A DNA stretch of 64,000 bases from Massilia oculi (GTDB lineage Bacteria; Pseudomonadota; Gammaproteobacteria; Burkholderiales; Burkholderiaceae_D): contig NZ_CP029343.1 of the NCBI RefSeq assembly GCF_003143515.1, forward strand, positions 4,650,001-4,714,000, given 5' to 3'. The notes beneath the pieces are model-generated. The model worked only from the letters and a program-made list of their open reading frames with translations, had not been told where the DNA came from and searched no databases. Positions 10,329 through 21,837 of this stretch are shown piece by piece. Positions within the stretch are counted from its first letter, which is position 1. Every line of letters starts with the position of its first letter. Position numbers and translations under genes: made by a program.

Positions 10329-12437
10329 TTATTTGCCCAGCATCGACACCACATTGTCCGCCCCCGGCGCCCCGAACGCCTGCTGCTTGAGCACATGCAG
10401 CTGGTCGCGCACCTGCGCCGCCTTCTCGAACTCGAGGTTCTTGGCATGATCGACCATGAGCTTCTCGAGGCGCTTGATCTCCTTGCTGATCTGCTTCTCG
10501 CTCATCGACTCGACCTTGGCCGTCGCCGCATCCTCGTGCACGCCCTCGACCATGGCTTTCTGCGCGGCGCTGCTGTACACGCCGTCGATCATTTCCTTGA
10601 TCTTCTTCTGCACACCCTTCGGCGTGATGCCATTGGCCTCGTTGAAGGCGATCTGCTTGGCGCGGCGCCGTTCGGTTTCGTCGATCGCGCGCCGCATCGA
10701 ATCGGTGATCTGGTCGCCGTACAGGATCGCCACGCCGTTGAGGTTACGCGCCGCGCGACCGATGGTCTGGATCAGCGAACGTTCGGAACGCAGGAAGCCC
10801 TCCTTATCCGCATCGAGCACCGCCACCAGCGACACCTCGGGCAAGTCCAGGCCCTCGCGCAGCAGGTTGATCCCAACCAGCACGTCGAAGGTGCCCAGGC
10901 GCAGATCGCGCAGGATTTCCACGCGCTCGACCGTGTCGATATCGCTGTGCAGGTAGCGCACCTTGATGCCGTGGTCGCCCAGGTACTCGGTGAGCTGCTC
11001 GGCCATGCGCTTGGTCAGCGTGGTGACCAGCACGCGCTCGTCCTTGGCGATGCGGTCGTTGATCTCGCTCATCAGGTCGTCGACCTGCGACAGGGCGGGG
11101 CGCACGATGATCTGCGGGTCGACCAGGCCGGTGGGGCGCACCACCTGCTCGACCACGTTGTCGGCGCGCTGCTGCTCGTATTCGGCCGGCGTTGCCGAAA
11201 CGAAGATCGTCTGGCGCGCCTTGCCCTCGAACTCCTGGAATTTCAGGGGCCGGTTGTCGAGCGCCGACGGCAGGCGGAAACCATAGTCGACCAGGTTGGT
11301 CTTGCGCGAACGGTCGCCGTTGTACATCGCGTTGAGCTGGCCGATCATCACGTGCGACTCGTCCATGAACATCAGCGCGTCTTTCGGCAGATAGTCGATC
11401 AGCGTCGGCGGCGGCTCGCCCGGCATCGCGCCGGACAGGTGGCGCGAGTAGTTCTCGATGCCCTTGGTAAAACCGATCTCGGCCAGCATCTCGAGGTCGA
11501 AGCGGGTGCGCTGTTCGAGGCGCTGCTCTTCGATGAGTTTATTTTGCTGGCGGAATTCCTCGAGGCGATCGCGCAGCTCGGCCTTGATCGACTCGACCGC
11601 GCGCAGCACGGTGGAACGCGGGGTAACGTAGTGCGAGCCCGGATACACGGTGAAGCGCGGAATCTTCTGGCGCACGCGGCCCGTCAGCGGATCGAACAGT
11701 TGCAGCGATTCGATCTCGTCGTCGAACATCTCGACGCGGATCGCCAGCTCTGCGTGCTCGGCCGGGAAGATGTCGATGGTGTCGCCGCGCACGCGGAACG
11801 ATCCGCGCGAGAAATCCATCTCGTTGCGGGTGTACTGCATCTGGATCAGGCGCGCGATGATGTCGCGCTGCGCCACTTTATCCTTGTGGCGCAGGGTAAG
11901 GATCATCTTGTGGTATTCGTTCGGATTACCGATACCGTAGATCGCCGACACGGTGGCCACGATGACGACGTCGCGACGTTCCATCAGCGACTTGGTGCAC
12001 GACAGGCGCATCTGCTCGATGTGCTCGTTGATCGACGAGTCCTTTTCGATGAACAGGTCGCGCTGCGGCACATAGGCTTCGGGCTGGTAGTAATCGTAGT
12101 ACGAGACGAAATACTCGACCGCGTTCTGCGGGAAGAATTCGCGGAACTCCGAATACAGCTGGGCCGCCAGCGTCTTGTTGGGTGCGAACACGATCGCCGG
12201 ACGGCCGGCGCGCGCGATCACGTTGGCCATCGTGTAGGTCTTGCCCGAACCCGTCACGCCGAGCAGCGTCTGGTACGACAGGCCATCGTTGATGCCTTCG
12301 ATCAGGCCCTCGATCGCGGTCGGCTGGTCGCCGGCCGGCGGGAAGGGCTGGTGCAGCTTGAACGGTGAATCCGGGAAGGTGAGGACGGTGGGCTCAGTTG
12401 TAGATTCGGGAGAAGTTGCGATGGATAAATCAGCCAT
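10329..12437 (-). CDS. uvrB: Excinuclease ABC subunit B
   Basis: DNA-damage verification helicase of nucleotide excision repair, which receives DNA from UvrA and recruits UvrC. The 702 residues show Walker [16 protein letters not shown], the damage-probing beta-hairpin segment [20 protein letters not shown]-like box MFMDESH, helicase motif VI (QTIGRAARN) and the C-terminal UVR coiled coil ([29 protein letters not shown]) that binds UvrC. An N-terminal extension of about 25 residues precedes the usual start of homology. It is divergent from the aminotransferase gene. No convincing LexA box was found in the 118-base gap. Confidence 0.98.
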   Translation of the reverse strand: MADLSIATSPESTTEPTVLTFPDSPFKLHQPFPPAGDQPTAIEGLIEGINDGLSYQTLLGVTGSGKTYTMANVIARAGRPAIVFAPNKTLAAQLYSEFREFFPQNAVEYFVSYYDYYQPEAYVPQRDLFIEKDSSINEHIEQMRLSCTKSLMERRDVVIVATVSAIYGIGNPNEYHKMILTLRHKDKVAQRDIIARLIQMQYTRNEMDFSRGSFRVRGDTIDIFPAEHAELAIRVEMFDDEIESLQLFDPLTGRVRQKIPRFTVYPGSHYVTPRSTVLRAVESIKAELRDRLEEFRQQNKLIEEQRLEQRTRFDLEMLAEIGFTKGIENYSRHLSGAMPGEPPPTLIDYLPKDALMFMDESHVMIGQLNAMYNGDRSRKTNLVDYGFRLPSALDNRPLKFQEFEGKARQTIFVSATPAEYEQQRADNVVEQVVRPTGLVDPQIIVRPALSQVDDLMSEINDRIAKDERVLVTTLTKRMAEQLTEYLGDHGIKVRYLHSDIDTVERVEILRDLRLGTFDVLVGINLLREGLDLPEVSLVAVLDADKEGFLRSERSLIQTIGRAARNLNGVAILYGDQITDSMRRAIDETERRRAKQIAFNEANGITPKGVQKKIKEMIDGVYSSAAQKAMVEGVHEDAATAKVESMSEKQISKEIKRLEKLMVDHAKNLEFEKAAQVRDQLHVLKQQAFGAPGADNVVSMLGK

Positions 12438-12555
12438 ACTTACAGACCTTTGTTAGAATGAGAATCCGCTCGCGGCCTTACAGTACAAGGGCCGCTGTCT
12501 ATACAATTGCTAACCCGCCGCTGCCAACCCAGCCGACACAACTGAGTTTATCACG

Positions 12556-13767
12556 ATGACTTCCACTGCCTCTGCCAGCCTTTTTGGTGCCATTGAGATG
12601 GCCCCGCGCGACCCGATCCTGGGTATCACCGAAGCCTTCAATGCCGACACCAATCCCGCCAAGATCAACCTCGGCGTGGGCGTCTATTATGACGATCAGG
12701 GCAAGGTGCCACTGTTGGCGTGCGTACAGAAAGCGGAAGCGAAACTGATGGAGCAGCCTGCGCCGCGCACCTACCTGCCGATCGACGGCCTGGCGGCGTA
12801 CGACAAGGCCGTGCAAGAACTGGTATTTGGTGCCGACAGCGCCGTAATTCAAGAGAAGCGTGCCATCACCGTGCAAGCCCTGGGCGGCACCGGCGCGCTC
12901 AAGATCGGCGCCGACTTCCTCAAGCGATTCCTGCCGCACGCCGACGTCTACATCAGCGATCCCAGCTGGGAAAACCATCGCGCGCTGTTCGAGAGTGCCG
13001 GCTTCACCGTACATAACTACGCCTACTACGACGCGGCGACCCGTGGTGTGAACTTCGACGGCATGCTGGCCGCGCTGAAGGCCATGCCGGCCGGTTCCAT
13101 CGTCGTGCTGCACGCCTGCTGCCACAACCCGACCGGCGCCGACCTGTCGCAAGAGCAGTGGGATCAAGTCATCGCCGCCGTGCAGGCCGGCGGCCTGGTG
13201 CCGTTCCTGGACATGGCCTACCAGGGCTTCGCCAACGGCATCGATGAAGACGGCGCCGTCGTGCGCCGCTTCGCCGCGACCGGCATGCCGCTGCTGGTGT
13301 CGAACTCGTTCTCGAAGTCGTTCTCGCTCTACGGCGAGCGCGTCGGCGCGCTGTCGATCGTCGCCACCAGTGGCGAAGAGGCGGCCCGCGTGCTGTCGCA
13401 ACTGAAGCGCGTGGTGCGCACCAACTACTCGAACCCGCCGACCCATGGCGGCAAGGTCGTCGCGACCGTGCTGTCGACCCCCGAGCTGCGCAAGCTGTGG
13501 GAAGAAGAGCTGGCCGGCATGCGCGTGCGCATCCGCGAAATGCGCGGCGCGATGGTCGAGAAGCTGAAGGCGAAGGCCCCGGGCCACGACTTCGAATTCG
13601 TGCGCCGGCAAGTCGGCATGTTCTCGTATTCGGGCCTGACCAAGGAACAAGTGGGCAAGCTGCGCGACGAATCGATCTACGCCGTGGACACCGGCCGCAT
13701 CTGCGTTGCCGCGCTGAATTCGACCAATATCGATCGCGTCGTTGACGCGGTTGCCAAAGTTCTCTAA
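12556..13767 (+). CDS. Aromatic/aspartate aminotransferase (class I)
   Basis: PLP-dependent class I aminotransferase of 403 residues, subgroup I-alpha (AspC/TyrB type), which transfers amino groups between aspartate or aromatic amino acids and 2-oxoglutarate. The PLP lysine lies in SNSFSKSFSLYGERVGAL, the HACCHNPTGADL segment is the cofactor-binding loop, and the C-terminal GRICVAALN carries the substrate-carboxylate arginine. Whether it prefers aspartate or tyrosine/phenylalanine cannot be settled from sequence. Transcribed divergently from uvrB. Confidence 0.92.
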   Translation: MTSTASASLFGAIEMAPRDPILGITEAFNADTNPAKINLGVGVYYDDQGKVPLLACVQKAEAKLMEQPAPRTYLPIDGLAAYDKAVQELVFGADSAVIQEKRAITVQALGGTGALKIGADFLKRFLPHADVYISDPSWENHRALFESAGFTVHNYAYYDAATRGVNFDGMLAALKAMPAGSIVVLHACCHNPTGADLSQEQWDQVIAAVQAGGLVPFLDMAYQGFANGIDEDGAVVRRFAATGMPLLVSNSFSKSFSLYGERVGALSIVATSGEEAARVLSQLKRVVRTNYSNPPTHGGKVVATVLSTPELRKLWEEELAGMRVRIREMRGAMVEKLKAKAPGHDFEFVRRQVGMFSYSGLTKEQVGKLRDESIYAVDTGRICVAALNSTNIDRVVDAVAKVL

Positions 13768-13839
13768 AATCCCGGCTCTCCGCAAGCGTCACGGCGTGTG
13801 CGGAGGGCAGCAGGAGTGGCGGTTGCGATCTGTGCAAAT

Positions 13840-13869
13840 TTGACAGAAACGTTTCAGCAGCCATATAAT
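13840..13869 (+). promoter_or_regulatory. Promoter of first tRNA-Asn gene
   Basis: A consensus -35 TTGACA (13840-13845), an 18-base spacer and a perfect -10 TATAAT (13864-13869), 12 bases before the mature tRNA 5' end. A near-consensus sigma-70 promoter. Confidence 0.85.
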
Positions 13870-13881
13870 GCAAGCATCAAT

Positions 13882-13957
13882 TCCCTGATAGCTCAGTCGG
13901 TAGAGCGACGGACTGTTAATCCGCAGGTCCCTGGTTCGAGTCCAGGTCGGGGAGCCA
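13882..13957 (+). tRNA. tRNA-Asn (GTT), copy 1
   Basis: A 76-base tRNA with encoded CCA. The acceptor stem TCCCTGA/TCGGGGA (one T-G pair), D stem GCTC/GAGC, anticodon loop CTGTTAA (GTT at 13915-13917) and T arm CCTGG-TTCGAGT-CCAGG are all present. The lowest anticodon-stem pair is A-C. It is identical to the copies at 14871 and 16484 and has its own promoter and terminator. Confidence 0.97.
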
Positions 13958-13966
13958 GAATTCGAA

Positions 13967-13995
13967 AGGCCGCATCTCAGGATGCGGCCTTTTTT
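13967..13995 (+). terminator. Terminator of tRNA-Asn copy 1
   Basis: A perfect 10-bp stem AGGCCGCATC/GATGCGGCCT with a TCAG loop followed by T residues, starting ten bases after the tRNA. Confidence 0.88.
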
Positions 13996-14044
13996 GTTTT
14001 CGGCGTGCATTGTCGGCGCCTTGTGATTCCCAGGAGATTCTCGC

Positions 14045-14803
14045 GTGAAGCAATTGCCGAAAAGCCATGCCACCCTGATCGAAGGGCAGATGTTCCGCTT
14101 GATGAAGTCGGGGCAGGGCAAGCCGTCGATCGTGCTGATCAACGGCGCGGGCGGTCCGCTCGACGGCTGGTACAAGCTGTATCCCGAGATCGAGCAGCTG
14201 GGCGCCGTGTTCGCCTACGACCGGCCCGGCGTCGGCGGCAGCCCCAAGCCGCGCGAGGCGCAGTATGGCGAGACCGTGGTGGCGCAACTGCGCCTGCTGC
14301 TGCAGGCGGCCGGCGTCCAGCCGCCGTTCGTCCTGGTCGGCCATTCCTTTGGCGGCCTGCATGCGAACCTGTTCGCGCGCGTCTTCGCGGACGAGGTTGC
14401 CGGCGTGCTGTTCCTGGAAGCCACGGCGCCGGAAGACGTCACCATGCTCAAGCAATTCCAGTCGCCGCTGCAGCGCGGCTTTGTCAGGCTGCTCGACCGG
14501 ATGTCGCCGCGCGATCAGTTCGACGAGATTCGCCATGAACTCGAGACCGTGAAGGACATCCAGGAAGCGCCGGCGTTCCCGCCGGTGCCGGTGACGGTGT
14601 TGTCGGGCACGAAGCGCCTGCCGCGCTGGATGGTGCCTGCGGCCCTTGTGCGCGAGCGCGAGCGTACCCAGCGTGGCCTGGCGGCGTTGTCGCCGCTGGG
14701 CGAGCGGATCGAGGCGCAGCGCAGCGCGCACTTCCCGCAATTGACCGAGCCGCAGCTGGTGCTGGACGCCCTGAGGCGCCTGGTCGGGCGGGCGGCAACC
14801 TAG
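14045..14803 (+). CDS. Alpha/beta hydrolase
   Basis: A 252-residue alpha/beta-hydrolase-fold protein. The nucleophile elbow is GHSFGG with Ser101, the oxyanion region is NGAGGPLDGW near residues 33-42, and YDRPGVGGS follows. The expected late catalytic His is probably in the SAHFPQL segment near the C-terminus. The substrate is unknown; haloperoxidase- or esterase-like proteins share these motifs. There is no signal peptide. It sits alone between two tRNA-Asn genes. Confidence 0.8.
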   Translation: MKQLPKSHATLIEGQMFRLMKSGQGKPSIVLINGAGGPLDGWYKLYPEIEQLGAVFAYDRPGVGGSPKPREAQYGETVVAQLRLLLQAAGVQPPFVLVGHSFGGLHANLFARVFADEVAGVLFLEATAPEDVTMLKQFQSPLQRGFVRLLDRMSPRDQFDEIRHELETVKDIQEAPAFPPVPVTVLSGTKRLPRWMVPAALVRERERTQRGLAALSPLGERIEAQRSAHFPQLTEPQLVLDALRRLVGRAAT

Positions 14804-14831
14804 TTCCGCATTTTTTTCGTCGTGTGAACAC

Positions 14832-14859
14832 TTGCGAAATCGAAAACAGCAGGTATAAT
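14832..14859 (+). promoter_or_regulatory. Promoter of second tRNA-Asn gene
   Basis: A -35-like TTGCGA (14832-14837), 16-base spacer and perfect -10 TATAAT (14854-14859), 11 bases before the tRNA. Confidence 0.72.
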
Positions 14860-14870
14860 GCGGCCTCCTT

Positions 14871-14946
14871 TCCCTGATAGCTCAGTCGGTAGAGCGACGG
14901 ACTGTTAATCCGCAGGTCCCTGGTTCGAGTCCAGGTCGGGGAGCCA
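14871..14946 (+). tRNA. tRNA-Asn (GTT), copy 2
   Basis: Base-for-base identical to copy 1, with anticodon GTT at 14904-14906 and encoded CCA. The upstream and downstream flanks are different apart from a related terminator. Confidence 0.97.
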
Positions 14947-14954
14947 GAATTGAG

Positions 14955-14983
14955 AAGGGCCGCATGCGAATGCGGCCCTTTTT
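14955..14983 (+). terminator. Terminator of tRNA-Asn copy 2
   Basis: A 9-bp stem GGGCCGCAT/ATGCGGCCC with a GCGA loop and flanking A/T pairs, then a T run. Confidence 0.88.
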
Positions 14984-15125
14984 GTTTGCGCGGCCGGTCG
15001 GCCGGCCCGCAGCGCCGCCAGTATCTCGTCCGTGCCACGTACCTGGGCATAGTCGTCGTGAAGATTGGCCGGCGCCATCAGGTGCACCTGTTCGGCGCTG
15101 CGCCGCGTGCCGCCGAAATCCTGCT

Positions 15126-16340
15126 TCAGCGCTTGCCGGACACCGGCCTGACCTTCGACGCCGCCTCGAGCGCGCGCTGGCGCGCGGTCTCGACGTCGTC
15201 GGCGGTCGCCAGCGCCACGCCCATGCGGCGGCGCGCGAACGATTCCGGCTTGCCGAACAGGCGCAGGTCGGCGCCCGGCACGCGCAGCGCCTCGGCCACG
15301 CCCTCGAAGGCGATGCCGGCTTCGTCCAGCTGGCCATAGATCACGGCGGAAGCGCCGGGGCCGCGCAATGCCGGGTTCACCGGCAGGCCGAGGATCGCTT
15401 TCGCGTGCAGTTCGAATTCGCTCTGCACCTGGCTCGTCATGGTGACCATGCCGGTATCGTGCGGACGCGGGCTCACTTCCGAGAACCACACCATGTCGCC
15501 CTTGACGAACAGCTCGACGCCGAACACGCCCAGCCCGCCGAGGCTGGCGGTGACCTTGGCCGCGATGTCGCGCGCACGCTCGAGCGCCAGCGGCTGCATC
15601 GGGTGCGGCTGCCACGATTCGACGTAGTCGCCCTGCACCTGCTTGTGGCCGATCGCCTCGCAGAAGCGCGTTTCGATCTTGCCGTCGGCGCCCAGCGACC
15701 GTACCGTCAGCAGGGTGATCTCGTAGTCGAAATCGATGAAGCCTTCGGCGATCACGCGGCCGGCATCGACCCGTCCGCCGGCGGCGGCGTAGGCCCAGGC
15801 GTCCGCCACGTCGGCGGCGGAATCGAGCTTCGACTGGCCCTTGCCGGACGAGGACATCACGGGCTTGACCACGCAGGGGAAGCCGACCCTTTCGCAGGCT
15901 TCCTGCAACTCGGCCAGGCTGCTGGCGAAACGGTAGGGCGAGGTCGCCAGGCCCAGCTCCTCGGCCGCCAGGCGGCGGATGCCTTCGCGGTTCATGGTCA
16001 GCTGGGCCGCGCGCGCGGTCGGGATGCAGGTGATGCGACCCGCGGCTTCGAGTTCGGCCAGCTTGTCGGTGGCGATCGCCTCGATCTCGGGCACCACCAG
16101 GTCGGGGCGCTCGCGGTCGATCAGGGCCTCCAGTGCGGCGCCGTCCGTCATGTCGATCACGTGCGCGCGGTGCGCCACCGGGTGGCCGGGCGCGTTCGGG
16201 TAGCGGTCGACGGCGATCACTTCGACGCCCAGGCGCTGCAGGGCGATGATCACTTCCTTGCCGAGCTCGCCGGAGCCGAGCAGCATGACTTTGGTTGCGG
16301 AAGGGGAGAGCGGGGTGCCGAGGGTGCAAGAAGTGGTCAT
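15126..16340 (-). CDS. purT: Formate-dependent phosphoribosylglycinamide formyltransferase PurT
   Basis: ATP-grasp enzyme that formylates GAR with formate and ATP, the folate-independent route for the third step of purine synthesis. The 404 residues show the N-terminal [13 protein letters not shown] nucleotide/substrate domain, [13 protein letters not shown], the ATP-grasp lid [28 protein letters not shown] metal ligands (seen as [16 protein letters not shown]) and [14 protein letters not shown] near the end. About 12 extra N-terminal residues precede the usual start. It is transcribed towards tRNA-Asn copy 2 and away from copy 3. Confidence 0.96.
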   Translation of the reverse strand: MTTSCTLGTPLSPSATKVMLLGSGELGKEVIIALQRLGVEVIAVDRYPNAPGHPVAHRAHVIDMTDGAALEALIDRERPDLVVPEIEAIATDKLAELEAAGRITCIPTARAAQLTMNREGIRRLAAEELGLATSPYRFASSLAELQEACERVGFPCVVKPVMSSSGKGQSKLDSAADVADAWAYAAAGGRVDAGRVIAEGFIDFDYEITLLTVRSLGADGKIETRFCEAIGHKQVQGDYVESWQPHPMQPLALERARDIAAKVTASLGGLGVFGVELFVKGDMVWFSEVSPRPHDTGMVTMTSQVQSEFELHAKAILGLPVNPALRGPGASAVIYGQLDEAGIAFEGVAEALRVPGADLRLFGKPESFARRRMGVALATADDVETARQRALEAASKVRPVSGKR

Positions 16341-16443
16341 GGTCTGTCAGTGATGGAGTGGCTGGCGCGGGCGCCGGAGAAGCCGAAACTATAGCAAACC
16401 GGGCATGCCTTGCGCTGGCGGCGAGTCCGTTCACAAGATGCAC

Positions 16444-16472
16444 TGGTCAAACTGCAAACGCCCGGCTATAAT
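16444..16472 (+). promoter_or_regulatory. Promoter of third tRNA-Asn gene
   Basis: A weak -35 TGGTCA (16444-16449), 17-base spacer and perfect -10 TATAAT (16467-16472), 11 bases before the tRNA. Confidence 0.7.
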
Positions 16473-16483
16473 ATTGCCTCAAT

Positions 16484-16559
16484 TCCCTGATAGCTCAGTC
16501 GGTAGAGCGACGGACTGTTAATCCGCAGGTCCCTGGTTCGAGTCCAGGTCGGGGAGCCA
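16484..16559 (+). tRNA. tRNA-Asn (GTT), copy 3
   Basis: Identical to the two other copies in this window; anticodon GTT at 16517-16519, CCA encoded. It lies upstream of purT on the opposite strand and is followed by a purT-free gap and an HNH gene. Confidence 0.97.
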
Positions 16560-16568
16560 GAACAAGAG

Positions 16569-16597
16569 AAGGGCCGCATGCGAATGCGGCCCTTTTT
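16569..16597 (+). terminator. Terminator of tRNA-Asn copy 3
   Basis: The same 9-bp stem GGGCCGCAT/ATGCGGCCC with GCGA loop and T run as after copy 2. The repeat of this terminator shows that copies 2 and 3 come from a duplication larger than the tRNA. Confidence 0.88.
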
Positions 16598-16780
16598 GCG
16601 TTGGCGGCGCCCTCACGCCCCCGCGCCTGGCGGCTTCAGTGCCCATCCCGCCACCATCGGCCGATCGGCGGTCCACCAGCCAGCGCCGGCCACGGCGTGA
16701 AATCGACCCAATGTGCATCGCGCGCCCCTCGATCCACCTTGGACTGCGGATGCGTTCAAAAGTTGTCGGCGGCCGATCGC

Positions 16781-17119
16781 TCAGCGGCTCTTCTTCTTGT
16801 TGGATGTGTAAGTACGGGTGTGGAACTCGGGCGGCTTTTTTGCGACCCAGTCGATGAAGGCGGCGATCTCTTCGTGGCCGCGCAGGGCGTCCCAGGTATG
16901 GTAGGTCTGCAGCAGTTCGCGCTCGGTCAGCGCCGAGTGGATCTTGCGGTGGCAGATCTTGTGGATCGGGAATTGCTCCTTGCCCTTGAACGTCTTCGGG
17001 ATCAGGTGGTGACGGTCGATATTGGACGTCCCCAGGATGCGTCCACACAGCGGGCAGCAGATGTCGGGCACGTCATACTCCTGGTTGTGTTCGGTTGTTG
17101 GATACGATATGGTGGGCAT
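16781..17119 (-). CDS. HNH endonuclease family protein
   Basis: A 112-residue protein from the ATG giving MPTISYPTTEHNQEYD; a longer form from 17155 is possible. It has a zinc-binding CPLCGR pair, the HNH core DRHHLIPKTFKGK and HKICHRKIHSALTE, and a short Lys-rich tail. Stand-alone small HNH proteins of this type are common in proteobacteria. They may nick DNA, but no substrate is known. It lies next to tRNA-Asn copy 3, but no integrase or phage gene is near. Confidence 0.82.
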   Translation of the reverse strand: MPTISYPTTEHNQEYDVPDICCPLCGRILGTSNIDRHHLIPKTFKGKEQFPIHKICHRKIHSALTERELLQTYHTWDALRGHEEIAAFIDWVAKKPPEFHTRTYTSNKKKSR

Positions 17120-17260
17120 GCCATGCCGGTACAAGGCTTGACCCGATAATTTCAATTTGCAAAGTTCAGCTCAGCCCTTGTTAAATGGTATGGTGTAGAA
17201 TTAACGCTTGGTATTCTTTTGCAATACGTTCCACTCCAGCCTGAAAGCGATGCAGTTGCA

Positions 17261-18907
17261 ATGATCGAAGACGACACCCGCTGTTCCGTGCTGTTGATTG
17301 ACGATGAATCGTTTGCCCAGGACATCATTGCCCACGGTCTCAGAGCTTGTGTCGGTCATCAGCTGATGTATGAATCCAGCCCGGAGCGCGCTGTCGATGT
17401 AGCACGCCAGATCGACGCGACCGTGGTGCTGGTCGACCTGCGCATGCCCGGCGGCCTCGACGGCTTCGCCGTCATCGCCCGACTGAGGGAACATCCCGAC
17501 ACCCAGGACATCCCGGTCATCCTGCTCTCGTCCGAGGACGATCCCGACATCAAGGCCAAGGCCTTTGCCGTCGGCGCCAGCGACTACATGGTCAAGTGGC
17601 CGGATCCGCGCGAGCTGGTGGCGCGCGTGCGTCACCACAGCGGCGCCTGCATCGCGCGTCGCGAGCGCGACCAGGCCTTTGCCTCCTTGCGGCGCAGCCA
17701 GGAAGAGCTGGCGGCGAGCCAGTCGGCCCTGCAGCAGGCGCAGAAGATGGAAGCGATCGGCCAGCTCACCGGCGGCGTCGCCCACGATTTCAATAACGTG
17801 CTGCAGATCATCGGCGGCAACCTGCAACTGCTCAAGCTGGTCGGCGACCTGAACGACGCCGCGCGAGCCCGGGTCGAGATGGCGTTGTCGGGCGTCGAGC
17901 GCGGCGCCAAGCTGGCCGCCCACCTGCTCGCCTTCGCGCGCCGCCAGCCGCTGCAATCGGTGGTGATCGATCCCGGCCACCTGCTGCGCGAGATGGACGA
18001 TATGGCGCGCCGCGTGCTCGGCGCCAGCACGCTGGTGCGCACCGAGATCGCGCATGGCCTGGGCAGCACCATGATCGACCCGAACCAGCTCAATAACGTG
18101 CTGCTGAACCTGGTCATCAATGCGCGCGACGCCATGCCCGATGGCGGCACGCTGACCATCCGCGGCGCCAACATCGACCATGGCGACGAAGTGCCGCCGG
18201 AAGTGCCGGACAACGATTATGTGATGCTCGAGATCGCCGATACGGGCAAGGGCATGCCTCCCGACGTGCTGCGGCGCGCCTTCGAGCCTTTCTTCACCAC
18301 CAAACCGACCGGCCAGGGCACAGGGCTGGGCCTGTCGATGGCCTATGGCTTCGTGAAGCAGTCGGGCGGCGAGATCGTGCTGCACAGCGAGCAGGGCAAG
18401 GGCAGCAGCGTGCGCATCTACCTGCCGCGCAGCCGCTCGGCGCCGGTGGCGAGCGACGAGCCTTCGTCGCAGCTGCCGCTGGCCGGCGGCCTGGAGACCA
18501 TTCTCGTGGTCGAGGACGAAGCCGACGTGCGCTCATCGACCTGCGGCATCCTGTCCGTGCTGGGCTACGAGGTGCTGGAGGCCGGCAGCGCGGCCGAGGC
18601 CGCGGAAATCATCGAAGGCGGCCGCCACATCGACCTGGTGTTCACCGACGTGATCATGCCGGGGCCGGTCAGCAGTCTGCAGCTGGGCGAGATCGTGCGC
18701 CGCCATCTGCCGGAATGCCAAGTGCTGTACACCTCGGGCTATGCCGAGGGCGTGCTGGCGCATGAAGGCAAACTCGACTCGTCGGTCCACCTGCTGCAGA
18801 AACCCTATCACCCGGACGCGCTCAGCGCGCGCATCCGTCACCTGTTGCGGCGCGCCAAGCGCGCCGCCAAGCCGCAGTCAGCGCCGGCTCACTTCGGCTT
18901 GATGTAG
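17261..18907 (+). CDS. Hybrid histidine kinase with N- and C-terminal receivers
   Basis: Cytoplasmic protein of 548 residues: receiver (phospho-Asp59 in VVLVDLRMPGG), a short coiled linker, HisKA with His175 in GQLTGGVAHDFNN, HATPase (NLVINARDAMPDGG; GTGLGLSMAYGFVKQSGG) and a second receiver with Asp463 in LVFTDVIMPG. There is no sensory domain, so it probably takes phosphate or protein signals from another kinase through the first receiver. The ATG at 17261 is preferred over an upstream TTG at 17219. The 3' end overlaps the convergent response regulator gene by 19 bases. Its position suggests it works with the bacteriophytochrome pair, but that is inference. Confidence 0.88.
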   Translation: MIEDDTRCSVLLIDDESFAQDIIAHGLRACVGHQLMYESSPERAVDVARQIDATVVLVDLRMPGGLDGFAVIARLREHPDTQDIPVILLSSEDDPDIKAKAFAVGASDYMVKWPDPRELVARVRHHSGACIARRERDQAFASLRRSQEELAASQSALQQAQKMEAIGQLTGGVAHDFNNVLQIIGGNLQLLKLVGDLNDAARARVEMALSGVERGAKLAAHLLAFARRQPLQSVVIDPGHLLREMDDMARRVLGASTLVRTEIAHGLGSTMIDPNQLNNVLLNLVINARDAMPDGGTLTIRGANIDHGDEVPPEVPDNDYVMLEIADTGKGMPPDVLRRAFEPFFTTKPTGQGTGLGLSMAYGFVKQSGGEIVLHSEQGKGSSVRIYLPRSRSAPVASDEPSSQLPLAGGLETILVVEDEADVRSSTCGILSVLGYEVLEAGSAAEAAEIIEGGRHIDLVFTDVIMPGPVSSLQLGEIVRRHLPECQVLYTSGYAEGVLAHEGKLDSSVHLLQKPYHPDALSARIRHLLRRAKRAAKPQSAPAHFGLM

Positions 18908-19344
18908 CGGCGCGAGCCTGGCGGCGGTTCGTTCAGCACCGCCCAGAAGATGCCGAGGTCGCCGATCGCGCGCACGAACTCGTTGAAATCCACCGGCTTG
19001 ACCACGTAGGCATTGACGCCGAGCTGGTAGCTGCGCACCACGTCCTGTTCTTCCTTGGACGAGGTCAGCATGACCACCGGGACCGACTTGAGTCCCTCGG
19101 TGGTCCGGATTTCATTGAGCACCTCGAGTCCGTCGACCTTGGGCAGCTTGAGGTCGAGCAGGATCACGGCCGGGCTGCCGAGCTGGCGGTCGGCGAACTC
19201 GCCGCGGCGGTGCAGGTAGTCGAGCGCTTCCGCGCCATCGCGCACCACCACGACTTCGTTGGCCAGCTGGCTCTTCGACAGTGCAATGAGTGTCAGCTCC
19301 AGGTCATGGGGATTGTCTTCCACCAGGAGGATGGGCTTGAGCAT
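18889..19344 (-). CDS. Rcp1-like response regulator partner of phytochrome
   Basis: Single-domain response regulator of 151 residues with no output domain. LLVEDNPHDLELTLIAL gives the acidic pocket, Asp64 (ILLDLKLPKVDG) is the phospho-acceptor, then MLTSS and the Lys of VVKPVDFNEF. The ending is the Rcp1-type extension. It lies 12 bases downstream of the bacteriophytochrome gene on the same strand, the standard arrangement for a cognate phytochrome response regulator. The final output is not encoded here. Confidence 0.9.
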   Translation of the reverse strand: MLKPILLVEDNPHDLELTLIALSKSQLANEVVVVRDGAEALDYLHRRGEFADRQLGSPAVILLDLKLPKVDGLEVLNEIRTTEGLKSVPVVMLTSSKEEQDVVRSYQLGVNAYVVKPVDFNEFVRAIGDLGIFWAVLNEPPPGSRRYIKPK

Positions 19345-19356
19345 GGGTAGATCGCC

Positions 19357-21603
<2,247 letters not shown>

Positions 21604-21837
21604 GATGCTGTGAGGAAACGAGCGGGTGAAACAGGCCTCCATTGTAGCGTGAAAGCTTGCTGCCATTTATACACAGCTTGTTAATTTGCGCGATTTACTG
21701 GGCTTTGTGTCATCGCTGGTGCCATGTCCCGATACTGGTAAATCTTGCAGAAGCATAGGCAGTTGCGTGGCGAATTGCGGCAATGCAGATGTATGATAGG
21801 CCACTTTATCGGCCAGACAGGAAGTCGTACTGCCCCC

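Noticed and set aside
10329..12555. LexA box for uvrB
   Set aside because: The divergent gap has only an ACAG...CTGT arrangement in the wrong order and a half site TACTGTA; no full CTGT-N8-ACAG site was found.
13880..14180. Antisense frame over the tRNA reading as PTWTRTRDLRINSPSLYRLS
   Set aside because: This peptide is the well-known spurious translation of the reverse strand of a tRNA gene and appears at all three tRNA-Asn copies.
15126..16443. 512-codon minus-strand frame over purT
   Set aside because: It overlaps purT in another frame and has Arg/Pro/Gly-rich shadow composition; only the small stretch downstream of purT looks coding.
16444..17155. Prophage or genomic island at the tRNA-Asn cluster
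   Set aside because: No integrase, transposase, phage gene or second tRNA 3' end repeat is visible beyond the complete tRNA copies; the intervening genes are ordinary.
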